From contig NW_027478722.1 in the NCBI RefSeq assembly GCF_051014685.1, positions 124,001-188,000 of the forward strand: 64,000 nucleotides of DNA. Reading direction: 5' to 3'. Source of the stretch: Ptiloglossa arizonensis (lineage: Eukaryota > Arthropoda > Insecta > Hymenoptera > Colletidae). A program made the position numbers and the translations under genes. Below the pieces are notes generated by a model. The model had not been told where the DNA came from and ran no database searches. It saw nothing but the letters and a program-made list of their open reading frames with translations. Position 1 is the stretch's first letter; every line of letters begins with the position of its first letter. Shown here in pieces: positions 36,923-51,024 of the stretch.

Positions 36923-39900
36923 GCCATTCTGGTTAAGCGTTTAGAGCAGCAGAATTGCGAAAATTTTTTTGCCTTCTCAACCATTTCTTGGTTTCAAACT
37001 CCCATATCTCGCGAACGGATTGACCTAACCCAAAAATTCCTGTTGCATCTGAAAGTAGAAACTCGCCCGATTACAACGGTATGTGTATTTTTTCCCTAGG
37101 CCATTCTGGTTAAGCGTGTGGAGCAGCAGAATTGCGAAAAATTTTTTGCCCTCTCAACCATTCCTTGGCTTCAAACTCCCATATCTCGCGAACGGATTGA
37201 CTTAACACAAAAATTCCTATTGCATCTGAAAGTAGGAACTAGCCCGATTACAGCGGTATGTGTATATTTTCCCTGGGCCATTCTGGTTAAGCTTTTGGAG
37301 CAGCAGAAGTGCGAAAAATTTGTTGACTTCTCAACCATTTCTTAGCTTCAAACTCCCATATCTCGCGAACGGATTGACCTAACCCAAAAATTCCTGTTGC
37401 ATCTGAAAGTAGAAACTCGCCCGACTACAACGGTATGTGTATTTTTTCCCTAGGCCATTCTGGTTAAGCGTTTGGAGCAGCAGAATTGCGAAAAATTTTT
37501 TGCCTTCTCAACCATTTCTTGTCTTCAAACTCCCATATCTCGCGAACGGATTGACCAAACCCAAAAATTCCTATTGCATCTGAAAGTAGAAACTCGCCCG
37601 ATTACAACGGTATGTGTATTTTTTCCCTAGGCCATTCTGGTTAAGCGTTTGGAGCAGCAGAATTGCGAAAAATTTTTTGCCTTCTCAACCATTTCTTGGC
37701 TTCAAACTCCCATATCTCGCGAACGGATTGACCTAACCCAAAAATTCCTATTGCTTCTGAAAGTAGAAACTCGCCCGATTACAACGGTATGTGTATTTTT
37801 TCCCTAGGTCATTCTGGTTAAGCGTTTGGGGCAGCAGAATTGCGAAAAATTTTTTGCCTTCTCAACCATTTCTTGGCTTCAAACTTCCATATCTCGCGAA
37901 CGGATTGACCTAACCTAAAAATTCCTATTGCTTCTGAAAGTAGAATCTCGGCCGATTACAACGGTATGTGTATTTTTTCCCTAGGCCATTCTGGTTAAGC
38001 TTTTGGAGCAGCAGAAGTGCGAAAAATTTGTTGTCTTCTCAACCATTTCTTAGCTTCAAACTTCCATATCGCGCGAACGGATTGACCTAACCCAAAAATT
38101 CCTGTTGCATCTGAAAGTAGAAACTCGCCCGACTACAACGGTATGTGTATTTTTTCCTTAGGCCATTCTGGTTAAGCGTTTGGAGCAGCAGAATTGCGAA
38201 AAATTTTTTGCCTTCTCAACCATTTCTTGGCTTCAAACTCCCATACCTCGTGACCGCATTGACCAAACCCAAAAATTCCTACTGCATCTGAAAGTAGAAA
38301 CTCGCCCGATTACAACGGTCTGTGTATTTTTTCCCTAGGCCATTCTGGTTAAGCGTTTGGAGCAGCAGAATTGCGAAAAATTTTTTGCCTTCTCAACCAT
38401 TTCTTGGCTTCAAACTGCTATATCTCGCGAACGGATTTGCCTAACCCAAAAAGTCCTATTGCATCTGAAAGTAGAAACTCGCCCGATTACAACAGCATGT
38501 GTATTTTTTCCCTAGGCCATTCTGGTTAAGCGTTTGGAGCAGCAGAATTGCGAAAAATTTTTTGCCTTCTCAACCATTTCTTGGCTTCAAACTCCCATAT
38601 CTCGCGAACGGATTGACCTAACCCAAAAATTCCTATTGCATCTGAAAGTCGAAACTCGCCCGATTACAACGGTATGTGTATTTTTTCCCTAGGCCATTCT
38701 GGTTAAGCGTTTGGAGCAGCAGAAGTGCGAAAAATTCGTTGTCTTCTCAACCATTTCTTAGCATCAAACTTCCATATTTCGCGAACGGATTGACCTAACC
38801 CAAAAATTCCTGTTGCATCTGAAAGTAGATACTCGCCCGATTACAACGGTATGTGTATTTTTTCCCTAGGCCATTCTGGTTAAGCGTTTGGAGCAGCCGA
38901 AGTGCGAAAAATTTGTTGTCTTCTCAACCATTTCTTAGCATCAAACTTCCATATCTCGCGAACGGATTGACCTAACCCAAAAATTCCTGTTGCATCTGAA
39001 AGTAGATACTCGCCCGATTACAACTGTATGTGTATTTTTTCCCTAGGCCATTCTGGTTAAGCGTTTGGAGCAGCAGAATTGCGAAAAATTTTTTGCCTTC
39101 TCAACCATTTATTGGCTTCAAACTCCCATATCTCGCGAACGGATTGACCAAACCCAAAAATTCCTATTGCTTCTGAAAGTAGAAACTCGCCCGATTACAA
39201 CGGTATGTGTATTTTTTCCCTAGGCCATTCTGGTTAAGCGTTTGGAGCAGCAGAATTGCGAAAAATTTTTTGCCTTCTCAACCATTTCTTGGCTTCAAAC
39301 TTCCATATCTCGCGAACGGATTGACCTAACCTAAAAATTCCTATTGCTTCTGAAAGTAGAATCTCGGCCGATTACAACGGTATGTGTATTTTTTCCCTAG
39401 GCCATTCTGGTTAAGCTTTTGGAGCAGCAGAAGTGCGAAAAATTTGTTGTCTTCTCAACCATTTCTTAGCTTCAAACTCCCATATCCCGCGAACGGATTG
39501 ACCTAACCCAAAAATTCCTGTTGCATCTGAAAGTAGAAACTCGCCCGACTACAACGGTATGTGTATTTTTTCCTTAGGCCATTCTGGTTAAGCGTTTGGA
39601 GCAGCAGAATTGCGAAAAATTTTTTGCCTTCTCAACCATTTCTTGGCTTCAAACTCCCATATCTCGCGAACGGATTGACCAAACCCAAAAATTCCTACTG
39701 CATCTGAAAGTAGAAACTCGCCCGATTACAACGGTCTGTGTATTTTTTCCCTAGGCCATTCTGGTTAAGCGTTTGGAGCAGCAGAATTGCGAAAAATTTT
39801 TTGCCTTCTCAACCATTTCTTGGCTTCAAACTCCCATATCTCGCGAACGGATTGACCTAACCCAAAAATTCCTATTGCATCTGAAAGTAGAAACTCGCCC

Positions 39901-42900
39901 GATTACAACGGTATGTGTATTTTTTCCCTAGGCCATTCTGGTTAAGCGTTTGGAGCAGCAGAAGTGCGACAAATTTTTTGCCTTCTCAACCATTTCTTGG
40001 CTTCAAACTCCCATATCTCGCGAACGGATTGACCTAACCCAAAAATTCCTATTGCATCTGAAAGTCGAAACTCGCCCGATTACAACGGTATGTGTATTTT
40101 TTCCCTAGGCCATTCTGGTTAAGCGTTTGGAGCAGCAGAAGTGCGAAAAATTTGTTGTCTTCTCAACCATTTCTTAGCATCAAACTTCCATATCTCGCGA
40201 ACGGTTTGACCTAACCCAAAAATTCCTGTTGCATCTGAAAGTAGATACTCGCCCGATTACAACGGTATGTGTATTTTTTCCCTAGGCCATTCTGGTTAAG
40301 CGTTTGGAGCAGCAGAATTGCGAAAAATTTTTTGCCTTCTCAACCATTTCTTGGCTTCAAACTCCCATATCTCGCGAACGGATTGACCTAACCCAAAAAT
40401 TCCTATTGCTTCTGAAAGTAGAAACTCGCCCGATTACAACGGTATGTGTATTTTTTCCCTAGGCCATTCTGGTTAAGCTTTTGGACCAGCAGAAGTGCGA
40501 AAAATTTGTTGTCTTCTCAACCATTTCTTAGCTTCAAACTCCCATATCTCGCGAACGGATTGACCTAACCCAAAAATTCCTGTTGCATCTGAAAGTAGAA
40601 ACTCGCCCGACTACAACGGTATGTGTATTTTTTCCCTAGGCCATTCTGGTTAAGCGTTTGGAGCAGCAGAATTGCGAAAAATTTGTTGTCTTCTCTACCA
40701 TTTCTTAGCTTCAAACTCCCATATCTCGCGAGCGGATTGACCTAACCCAAAAATTCCTATTGCATCTGAAAGTAGAAACTCGCCCGATTACAACGGTATG
40801 TGTATTTTTTGCCAAGGTCATTCTGGTTAAACGTTTAGAGCAGCAGAATTGCGAAAAATTTTTTGCCTTCTCAACCATTTCTTGGCTTCAAACTCCCATA
40901 TCTCGCGAACGGATTGACCTAACCCAAAAATTCCTGTAGCGTCTGAAAGTAGAAACTCGCCCGATTACTACGGTATGTGTATTTTTTCCCTAGGCCATTC
41001 TGGTTAAGCGTGTGGAGCAGCAGAATTGCGAAAAATTTTTTGCCCTCTCAACCATTCCTTGGCTTCAAACTCCCATATCTCGCGAACGGATTGACTTAAC
41101 ACAAAAATTCCTATTGCATCTGAAAGTAGAAACTAGCCCGATTACAGCGGTATGTGTATATTTTCCCTAGGCCATTCTGGTTAAGCGTGTGGAGCAGCAG
41201 AATTGCGAAAAATTTTTTGCCCTCTCAACCATTCCTTGGCTTCAAACTCCCATATCTCGCGAACGGATTGACTTAACACAAAAATTCCTATTGCATCTGA
41301 AAGTAGGAACTAGCCCGATTACAGCGGTATGTGTATATTTTCCCTAGGCCATTCTGGTTAAGCTTTTGGAGCAGCAGAAGTGCGAAAAATTTGTTGACTT
41401 CTCAACCATTTCTTAGCTTCAAACTCCCATATCTCGCGAACGGATTGACCTAACCCAAAAATTCCTGTTGCATCTGAAAGTAGAAACTCGCCCGACTACA
41501 ACGGTATGTGTATTTTTTCCCTAGGCCATTCTGGTTAAGCGTTTGGAGCAGCAGAATTGCGAAAAATTTTTTGCCTTCTCAACCATTTCTTGTCTTCAAA
41601 CTCCCATATCTCGCGAACGGATTGACCAAACCCAAAAATTCCTATTGCATCTGAAAGTAGAAACTCGCCCGATTACAACGGTATGTGTATTTTTTCCCTA
41701 GGCCATTCTGGTTAAGCGTTTGGAGCAGCAGAATTGCGAAAAATTTTTTGCCTTCTCAACCATTTCTTGGCTTCAAACTCCCATATCTCGCGAACGGATT
41801 GACCTAACCCAAAGAGTCCTATTGCATCTGAAAGTAGAAACTCGCCCGATTACAACGGCATGTGTATTTTTTCCCTAGGCCATTCTGGTTAAGCGTTTGG
41901 AGCAGCAGAATTGCGAAAAATTTTTTGCCTTCTCAACCATTTCTTGGCTTCAAACTCCCATATCTCGCGAACGGATTGACCTAACCCAAAAATTCCTATT
42001 GCATCTGAAAGTCGAAACTCGCCCGATTACAACGGTATGTGTATTTTCTCCCTAGGCCTTTCTGGTTAAACGTTTGGAGCAGCAGAATTGCGAAAAATTT
42101 TTTGCCTTCTCAACCATTTCTTGGCTTCAAACACCCATATCTCGCGAACGGATTGACCTAACCCAAAAATTCCTATTGCATCTGAAAGTAGAAACTCGCC
42201 CGATTACAACGGTATGTGTATTTTTTCCCTAGGCCATTCTGGTTAAGCGTTTGGAGCAGCAGAAGTGCGAAAAATTTTTTGCCTTCTCAACCATTTCTTG
42301 GCTTCAAACTCCCATATCTCGCGAACGGATTGAACTAACCCAAAAATTCCTATTGCATCTGAAACTCGAAACTCGCCCGATTGCAACGGTATGTGTATTT
42401 TTTGCCTAGGCCATTCTGGTTAAGCGTTTGGAGCAGCAGAAGTGCGAAAAATTTGTTGTCTTCTCAACCATTTCTTAGCATCAAACTTCCATATCTCGCG
42501 AACGGTTTGACCTAACCCAAAAATTCCTGTTGCATCTGAAAGTAGATACTCGCCCGATTACAACGGTATGTGTATTTTTTCCCTAGGCCATTCTGGTTAA
42601 GCGTTTGGAGCAGCAGAATTGCGAAAAATTTTTTGCCTTCTCAACCATTTCTTGGCTTCAAACTCCCATATCTCGCGAACGGATTGACCTAACCCAAAAA
42701 TTCCTATTGCTTCTGAAAGTAGAAACTCGCCCGATTACAACGGTATGTGTATTTTTTCCCTAGGCCATTCTGGTTAAGCTTTTGGAGCAGCAGAAGTGCG
42801 AAAAATTTGTTGTCTTCTCAACCATTTCTTGGCTTCAAACTCCCATATCTCGCGAACGGATTGACCTAACCCAAAAATTCCTATTGCTTCTGAAAGTAGA

Positions 42901-44671
42901 AACTCGCCCGATTACAACGGTATGTGTATTTTTTCCCTAGGCCATTCTGGTTAAGCTTTTGGAGCAGCAGAAGTGCGAAAAATTTGTTGTCTTCTCAACC
43001 ATTTCTTAGCTTCAAACTCCCATATCTCGCGAACGGATTGACCTAACCCAAAAATTCCTGTTGCATCTGAAAGTAGAAATTCGCCCGACTACAACGGTAT
43101 GTGTATTTTTTCCCTAGGCCATTCTGGTTAAGCGTTTGGAGCAGCAGAACTGCGAAAAATTTTTTGCCTTCTCAACCATTTCTTGGCTTCAAAATCCCAT
43201 ATCTCGCGAACGGATTGACCTAACCCAAAAATTCCTATTGCATCTGAAAGTAGAAACCCGCCCGATCACAACGGTATGTTTATTTTTTCCCTAGACCACT
43301 CTGGTCAAGCGTTTGGAGAAACAGAATTGCGAAAAATTTGTTTTCTTCTCAACCATTTCTTGTTTTCAAACTCCCATACCTCGCGAAAGGATTGACCTAT
43401 CCCAAAAATTCCTATTGCATCTGAAAGTATAATCTCTCCCGATTACAACGGTATGTGTATTTTTTCCCTAGGCCATTCTGGTTAAACGTTTGGAGCAGCA
43501 GAATTGCGAAAAATTTTTTGCCTTCTCAACCATTTCTTGGCTTCAAACTCCCATATCTCGCGAACGGATTGACCTAACCCAAAAATTCCTGTTGCGTCTG
43601 AAAGTAGAAACTCGCCCGATTACAACGGTATGTGTATTTTTTCCCTAGCCCATTCTGGTTAAGCGTTTGGAGCAGCAGAATTGCGAAAAATTTGTTGTCT
43701 TCTCAACCATTTCTTAGCTTCAAACTCCCATATCTCGCGAGCGGATTGACCTAACCCAAAAATTCCTATTGCATCTGAAAGTAGAAACTCGCCCGATTAC
43801 AACGGTATGTGTATTTTTTGCCAAGGTCATTCTGGTTAAACGTTTAGAGCAGCAGAATTGCGAAAAATTTTTTGCCTTCTCAACCATTTCTTGGCTTCAA
43901 ACTCCCATATCTCGCGAACGGATTGACCTAACCCAAAAATTCCTGTAGCGTCTAAAAGTAGAAACTCGCCCGATTACTATGGTATGTGTATTTTTTCCCT
44001 AGGCCATTCTGGTTAAGCGTTTGGAGCAGCAGAATTGCGAAAAATTTTTTGCCTTCTCAACCATTTCTTGGCTTCAAACTCCCATATCTCGCGAACGGAT
44101 TGACCTAACCCAAAAATTCCTATTGCTTCTGAAAGTAGAAACTCGCCCGATTACAACGGTATGTGTATTTTTTCCCTAGGCCATTCTGGTTAAGCGTTTG
44201 GAGCAGCAGAATTGCGAAAAATTTTTTGCCTTCTCAATCATTTATTGGCTTCAAACTCCCATATCTCGCGAACGGATTGACCTAACCCAAAAATTCCTAT
44301 TGCTTCTGAAAGTAGAAACTCGCCCGATTACAACGGTATGTGTATTTTTTCCCTAGGCCATTCTGGTTAAGGGTTTGGAGCAGCAGAATTGCGAAAAATT
44401 TTTTGCCTTCTCAACCATTTCTTGGCTTCAAACTGCTATATCTCGCGAACGGATTTGCCTAACCCAAAAAGTCCTATTGCATCTGAAAGTAGAAACTCGC
44501 CCGATTACAACAGCATGTGTATTTTTTCCCTAGGCCATTCTGGTTAAGCGTTTGGAGCAGCAGAATTGCGAAAAATTTTTTGCCTTCTCAACCATTTCTC
44601 GGCTTCAAATTCCCATATATCGCGAACGGATTGACCTAACCCAAAAATTCCTATTGCATCTGAAAGTCGAA
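36923..44671. repeat. Block 6: mixed monomers sharing segments with 52.8-56.4 kb
   Basis: Segment 36,923-37,744 matches 52,853-53,674 (+15,930, 90 monomers), with shared TTTAGAGCAGC, GCGAAAATTTTTTTGCC and GCGTGTGGAGC. Segment 41,171-42,505 matches 53,030-54,364 (+11,859, 67 monomers). Segment 43,620-43,990 matches 56,010-56,380 (+12,390, 70 monomers). P, Q, R and S units at 37.8-39.8 kb (including ATATCCCGCG at 39,486) resemble 44.4-45.6 kb. H-type units occur near 43,300 as TAGACCACTCTGG with GAGAAACAG. All units keep 177 bp. No other element is seen. Confidence 0.75.
40994..41347. repeat. Tandem duplication of a single rare monomer
   Basis: Two adjacent units both have GCGTGTGGAGC, GCCCTCTC, CCATTCCTTGG, GACTTAACAC, AACTAGCCCG and GTATATTTTCCC. 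The related locus at 53,030 has only one such unit. They differ at AGAAACTAG versus AGGAACTAG. This captures a one-monomer gain. Confidence 0.85.
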
Positions 44672-47484
44672 ACTCGCCCGATTACAACGGTATGTGTATT
44701 TTTTCCCTAGGCCATTCTGGTTAAGCGTTTGGAGCAGCAGAAGTGCGAAAAATTTGTTGTCTTCTCAACCATTTCTTAGCATCAAACTTCCATATCTCGC
44801 GAACGGATTGACCTAACCCAAAAATTCCTGTTGCATCTGAAAGTAGATACTCGCCCGATTACAACTGTATGTGTATTTTTTCCCTAGGCCATTCTGGTTA
44901 AGCGTTTGGAGCAGCAGAATTGCGAAAAATTTTTTGCCTTCTCAACCATTTATTGGCTTCAAACTCCCATATCTCGCGAACGGATTGACCAAACCCAAAA
45001 ATTCCTATTGCTTCTGAAAGTAGAAACTCGCCCGATTACAACGGTATGTGTATTTTTTCCCTAGGCCATTCTGGTTAAGCGTTTGGAGCAGCAGAATTGC
45101 GAAAAATTTTTTGCCTTCTCAACCATTTCTTGGCTTCAAACTTCCATATCTCGCGAACGGATTGACCTAACCTAAAAATTCCTATTGCTTCTGAAAGTAG
45201 AATCTCGGCCGATTACAACGGTATGTGTATTTTTTCCCTAGGCCATTCTGGTTAAGCTTTTGGAGCAGCAGAAGTGCGAAAAATTTGTTGTCTTCTCAAC
45301 CATTTCTTAGCTTCAAACTCCCATATCCCGCGAACGGATTGACCTAACCCAAAAATTCCTGTTGCATCTGAAAGTAGAAACTCGCCCGACTACAACGGTA
45401 TGTGTATTTTTTCCTTAGGCCATTCTGGTTAAGCGTTTGGAGCAGCAGAATTGCGAAAAATTTTTTGCCTTCTCAACCATTTCTTGGCTTCAAACTCCCA
45501 TATCTCGCGAACGGATTGACCAAACCCAAAAATTCCTACTGCATCTGAAATTAGAAACTCGCCCGATTACAACGGTCTGTGTATTTTTTCCCTAGGCCAT
45601 TCTGGTTAAGCGTTTGGAGCAGCAGAATTGCGAAAAATTTTTTGCCTTCTCAACCATTTCTTGGCTTCAAACTGCTATATCTCGCGAACGGATTTGCCTA
45701 ACCCAAAAAGTCCTATTGCATCTGAAAGTAGAAACTCGCCCGATTACAACAGCATGTGTATTTTTTCCCTAGGCCATTCTGGTTAAGCGTTTGGAGCAGC
45801 AGAATTGCGAAAAATTTTTTGCCTTCTCAACCATTTCTTGGCTTCAAACTCCCATATCTCGCGAACGGATTGACCTAACCCAAAAATTCCTATTGCATCT
45901 GAAAGTCGAAACTCGCCCGATTACAACGGTATGTGTATTTTCTCCCTAGGCCTTTCTGGTTAAACGTTTGGAGCAGCAGAATTGCGAAAAATTTTTTGCC
46001 TTCTCAACCATTTCTTGGCTTCAAACTCCCATATCTCGCGAACGGATTGACCTAACCCAAAAATTCCTATTGCATCTGAAAGTCGAAACTCGCCCGATTA
46101 CAACGGTATGTGTATTTTCTACCTAGGCCTTTCTGGTTAAACGTTTGGAGCAGCAGAATTGCGAAAAATTTTTTGCCTTCTCAACCATTTCTTGGCTTCA
46201 AACTCCCATATCTCGCGAACGGATTGACCTAACCCAAAAATTCCTATTGCATCTGAAAGTAGAAACTCGCCCGATTACAACGGTATGTGTATTTTTTCCC
46301 TAGGCCATTCTGGTTAAGCGTTTGGAGCAGCAGAAGTGCGAAAAATTTTTTGCCTTCTCAACCATTTCTTGGCTTCAAACTCCCATATCTCGCGAACGGA
46401 TTGACCTAACCCAAAAATTCCTATTGCATCTGAAAGTCGAAACTCGCCCGATTACAACGGTATGTGTATTTTTTCCCTAGGCCATTCTGGTTAAGCGTTT
46501 GGAGCAGCAGAAGTGCGAAAAATTTGTTGTCTTCTCAACCATTTCTTAGCATCAAACTTCCATATCTCGCGAACGGTTTGACCTAAGCCAAAAATTCCTG
46601 TTGCATCTGAAAGTAGATACTCGCCCAATTACAACGGTATGTGTATTTTTTCCCTAGGCCATTCTGGTTAAGCGTTTGGAGCAGCAGAATTGCGAAAAAT
46701 TTTTTGCCTTCTCAACCATTTCTTGGCTTCAAACTCCCATATCTCGCGAACGGATTGACCTAACCCAAAAATTCCTATTGCTTCTGAAAGTAGAAACTCG
46801 CCCGATTACAACGGTATGTGTATTTTTTCCCTAGGCCATTCTGGTTAAGCTTTTGGACCAGCAGAAGTGCGAAAAATTTGTTGTCTTCTCAACCATTTCT
46901 TAGCTTCAAACTCCCATATCTCGCGAACGGATTGACCTAACCCAAAAATTCCTGTTGCATCTGAAAGTAGAAACTCGCCCGACTACAACGGTATGTGTAT
47001 TTTTTCCCTAGGCCATTCTGGTTAAGCGTGTGGAGCAGCAGAATTGCGAAAAATTTGTTGTCTTCTCTACCATTTCTTAGAATCAAACTTCCATATCTCG
47101 CGAACGGTTTGACCTAACCCAAAAATTCCTGTTGCATCTGAAAGTAGATACTCGCCCGATTACAACGGTATGTGTATTTTTTCCCTAGGCCATTCTGGTT
47201 AAGCGTTTGGAGCAGCAGAATTGCGAAAAATTTTTTGCCTTCTCAACCATTTCTTGGCTTCAAACTCCCATATCTCGCGAACGGATTGACCTAACCCAAA
47301 AATTCCTATTGCTTCTGAAAGTAGAAACTCGCCCGATTACAACGGTATGTGTATTTTTTCCCTAGGCCATTCTGGTTAAGCGTTTGGAGCAGCAGAATTG
47401 CGAAAAATTTTTTGCCTTCTCAATCATTTATTGGCTTCAAACTCCCATATCTCGCGAACGGATTGACCTAACCCAAAAATTCCT
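44672..47484. repeat. 2.8-kb segment duplicated at +3,540 bp, near-identical (copy 1)
   Basis: It pairs with 48,212-51,024, exactly 20 monomers away. Reading line by line I find three mismatches: GCCTT/GCATT near 44,938 versus 48,478, GGTATG/GGTGTG near 46,284 versus 49,824, and AGAATC/AGCATC near 47,092 versus 50,632. Many otherwise rare changes are shared (ATATCCCGCG, CTGAAATTAG, CTGCTATATC, TTGACCTAAGCC, TCGCCCAATT, GGACCAGCAG, TCTCTACC). It is the youngest duplication in the window by this measure. Confidence 0.9.
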
Positions 47485-48211
47485 ATTGCTTCTGAAAGTA
47501 GAAACTCGCCCGATTACAACGGTATGTGTATTTTTTCCCTAGGTCATTCTGGTTAAGCGTTTGGAGCAGCAGAATTGCGAAAAATTTTTTGCCTTCTCAA
47601 CCATTTCTTGGCTTCAAACTTCCATATCTCGCGAACGGATTGACCTAACCTAAAAATTCCTATTGCTTCTGAAAGTAGAATCTCGGCCGATTACAACGGT
47701 ATGTGTATTTTTTCCCTAGGCCATTCTGGTTAAGCTTTTGGAGCAGCAGAAGTGCGAAAAATTTGTTGTCTTCTCAACCATTTCTTAGCTTCAAACTCCC
47801 ATATCTCGCGAACGGATTTGCCTAACGCAAAAAGTCCTATTGCATCTGAAAGTAGAAACTCGCCCGATTACAACAGCATGTGTATTTTTTCCCTAGGCCA
47901 TTCTGGTTAAGCGTTTGGAGCAGCAGAATTGCGAAAAATTTTTTGCCTTCTCAACCATTTCTCGGCTTCAAACTCCCATATCTCGCGAACGGATTGACCT
48001 AACCCAAAAATTCCTATTGCATCTGAAAGTCGAAACTCGCCCGATTACAACGGTATGTGTATTTTTTCCCTAGGCCATTCTGGTTAAGCGTTTGGAGCAG
48101 CAGAAGTGCGAAAAATTTGTTGTCTTCTCAACCATTTCTTAGCATCAAACTTCCATATCTCGCGAACGGATTGACCTAACCCAAAAATTCCTGTTGCATC
48201 TGAAAGTAGAT
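47485..48211. repeat. Junction monomers between the 2.8-kb copies
   Basis: About four units lie here: consensus-like with AGGTCATTCTGG, P, a Q/S chimera (TTAGCTTC with TTTGCCTAACGC), and a GTCGAAACT unit with ATTTCTCGGC. The ATTTCTCGGC marker also occurs near 44,596, about 19 monomers upstream, and an extra R unit (48,080-48,260) lifts the offset to 20. The junction therefore records a one-monomer gain. Confidence 0.7.
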
Positions 48212-51024
48212 ACTCGCCCGATTACAACGGTATGTGTATTTTTTCCCTAGGCCATTCTGGTTAAGCGTTTGGAGCAGCAGAAGTGCGAAAAATTTGTTGT
48301 CTTCTCAACCATTTCTTAGCATCAAACTTCCATATCTCGCGAACGGATTGACCTAACCCAAAAATTCCTGTTGCATCTGAAAGTAGATACTCGCCCGATT
48401 ACAACTGTATGTGTATTTTTTCCCTAGGCCATTCTGGTTAAGCGTTTGGAGCAGCAGAATTGCGAAAAATTTTTTGCATTCTCAACCATTTATTGGCTTC
48501 AAACTCCCATATCTCGCGAACGGATTGACCAAACCCAAAAATTCCTATTGCTTCTGAAAGTAGAAACTCGCCCGATTACAACGGTATGTGTATTTTTTCC
48601 CTAGGCCATTCTGGTTAAGCGTTTGGAGCAGCAGAATTGCGAAAAATTTTTTGCCTTCTCAACCATTTCTTGGCTTCAAACTTCCATATCTCGCGAACGG
48701 ATTGACCTAACCTAAAAATTCCTATTGCTTCTGAAAGTAGAATCTCGGCCGATTACAACGGTATGTGTATTTTTTCCCTAGGCCATTCTGGTTAAGCTTT
48801 TGGAGCAGCAGAAGTGCGAAAAATTTGTTGTCTTCTCAACCATTTCTTAGCTTCAAACTCCCATATCCCGCGAACGGATTGACCTAACCCAAAAATTCCT
48901 GTTGCATCTGAAAGTAGAAACTCGCCCGACTACAACGGTATGTGTATTTTTTCCTTAGGCCATTCTGGTTAAGCGTTTGGAGCAGCAGAATTGCGAAAAA
49001 TTTTTTGCCTTCTCAACCATTTCTTGGCTTCAAACTCCCATATCTCGCGAACGGATTGACCAAACCCAAAAATTCCTACTGCATCTGAAATTAGAAACTC
49101 GCCCGATTACAACGGTCTGTGTATTTTTTCCCTAGGCCATTCTGGTTAAGCGTTTGGAGCAGCAGAATTGCGAAAAATTTTTTGCCTTCTCAACCATTTC
49201 TTGGCTTCAAACTGCTATATCTCGCGAACGGATTTGCCTAACCCAAAAAGTCCTATTGCATCTGAAAGTAGAAACTCGCCCGATTACAACAGCATGTGTA
49301 TTTTTTCCCTAGGCCATTCTGGTTAAGCGTTTGGAGCAGCAGAATTGCGAAAAATTTTTTGCCTTCTCAACCATTTCTTGGCTTCAAACTCCCATATCTC
49401 GCGAACGGATTGACCTAACCCAAAAATTCCTATTGCATCTGAAAGTCGAAACTCGCCCGATTACAACGGTATGTGTATTTTCTCCCTAGGCCTTTCTGGT
49501 TAAACGTTTGGAGCAGCAGAATTGCGAAAAATTTTTTGCCTTCTCAACCATTTCTTGGCTTCAAACTCCCATATCTCGCGAACGGATTGACCTAACCCAA
49601 AAATTCCTATTGCATCTGAAAGTCGAAACTCGCCCGATTACAACGGTATGTGTATTTTCTACCTAGGCCTTTCTGGTTAAACGTTTGGAGCAGCAGAATT
49701 GCGAAAAATTTTTTGCCTTCTCAACCATTTCTTGGCTTCAAACTCCCATATCTCGCGAACGGATTGACCTAACCCAAAAATTCCTATTGCATCTGAAAGT
49801 AGAAACTCGCCCGATTACAACGGTGTGTGTATTTTTTCCCTAGGCCATTCTGGTTAAGCGTTTGGAGCAGCAGAAGTGCGAAAAATTTTTTGCCTTCTCA
49901 ACCATTTCTTGGCTTCAAACTCCCATATCTCGCGAACGGATTGACCTAACCCAAAAATTCCTATTGCATCTGAAAGTCGAAACTCGCCCGATTACAACGG
50001 TATGTGTATTTTTTCCCTAGGCCATTCTGGTTAAGCGTTTGGAGCAGCAGAAGTGCGAAAAATTTGTTGTCTTCTCAACCATTTCTTAGCATCAAACTTC
50101 CATATCTCGCGAACGGTTTGACCTAAGCCAAAAATTCCTGTTGCATCTGAAAGTAGATACTCGCCCAATTACAACGGTATGTGTATTTTTTCCCTAGGCC
50201 ATTCTGGTTAAGCGTTTGGAGCAGCAGAATTGCGAAAAATTTTTTGCCTTCTCAACCATTTCTTGGCTTCAAACTCCCATATCTCGCGAACGGATTGACC
50301 TAACCCAAAAATTCCTATTGCTTCTGAAAGTAGAAACTCGCCCGATTACAACGGTATGTGTATTTTTTCCCTAGGCCATTCTGGTTAAGCTTTTGGACCA
50401 GCAGAAGTGCGAAAAATTTGTTGTCTTCTCAACCATTTCTTAGCTTCAAACTCCCATATCTCGCGAACGGATTGACCTAACCCAAAAATTCCTGTTGCAT
50501 CTGAAAGTAGAAACTCGCCCGACTACAACGGTATGTGTATTTTTTCCCTAGGCCATTCTGGTTAAGCGTGTGGAGCAGCAGAATTGCGAAAAATTTGTTG
50601 TCTTCTCTACCATTTCTTAGCATCAAACTTCCATATCTCGCGAACGGTTTGACCTAACCCAAAAATTCCTGTTGCATCTGAAAGTAGATACTCGCCCGAT
50701 TACAACGGTATGTGTATTTTTTCCCTAGGCCATTCTGGTTAAGCGTTTGGAGCAGCAGAATTGCGAAAAATTTTTTGCCTTCTCAACCATTTCTTGGCTT
50801 CAAACTCCCATATCTCGCGAACGGATTGACCTAACCCAAAAATTCCTATTGCTTCTGAAAGTAGAAACTCGCCCGATTACAACGGTATGTGTATTTTTTC
50901 CCTAGGCCATTCTGGTTAAGCGTTTGGAGCAGCAGAATTGCGAAAAATTTTTTGCCTTCTCAATCATTTATTGGCTTCAAACTCCCATATCTCGCGAACG
51001 GATTGACCTAACCCAAAAATTCCT
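48212..51024. repeat. 2.8-kb segment duplicated at +3,540 bp, near-identical (copy 2)
   Basis: This is the partner of 44,672-47,484. The match stops at 51,025, where copy 1 has CTATTGCTTC and this copy has CTGTTGCATC followed by R-type sequence, the start of a further nested copy. Confidence 0.9.

Noticed and set aside
37118..37345. 75-codon frame over a monomer with a CCCTGGG junction
   Set aside because: It is readthrough of one junction, again starting at TTG, and it ends at the TCTTAG stop of the next unit. Not a gene.
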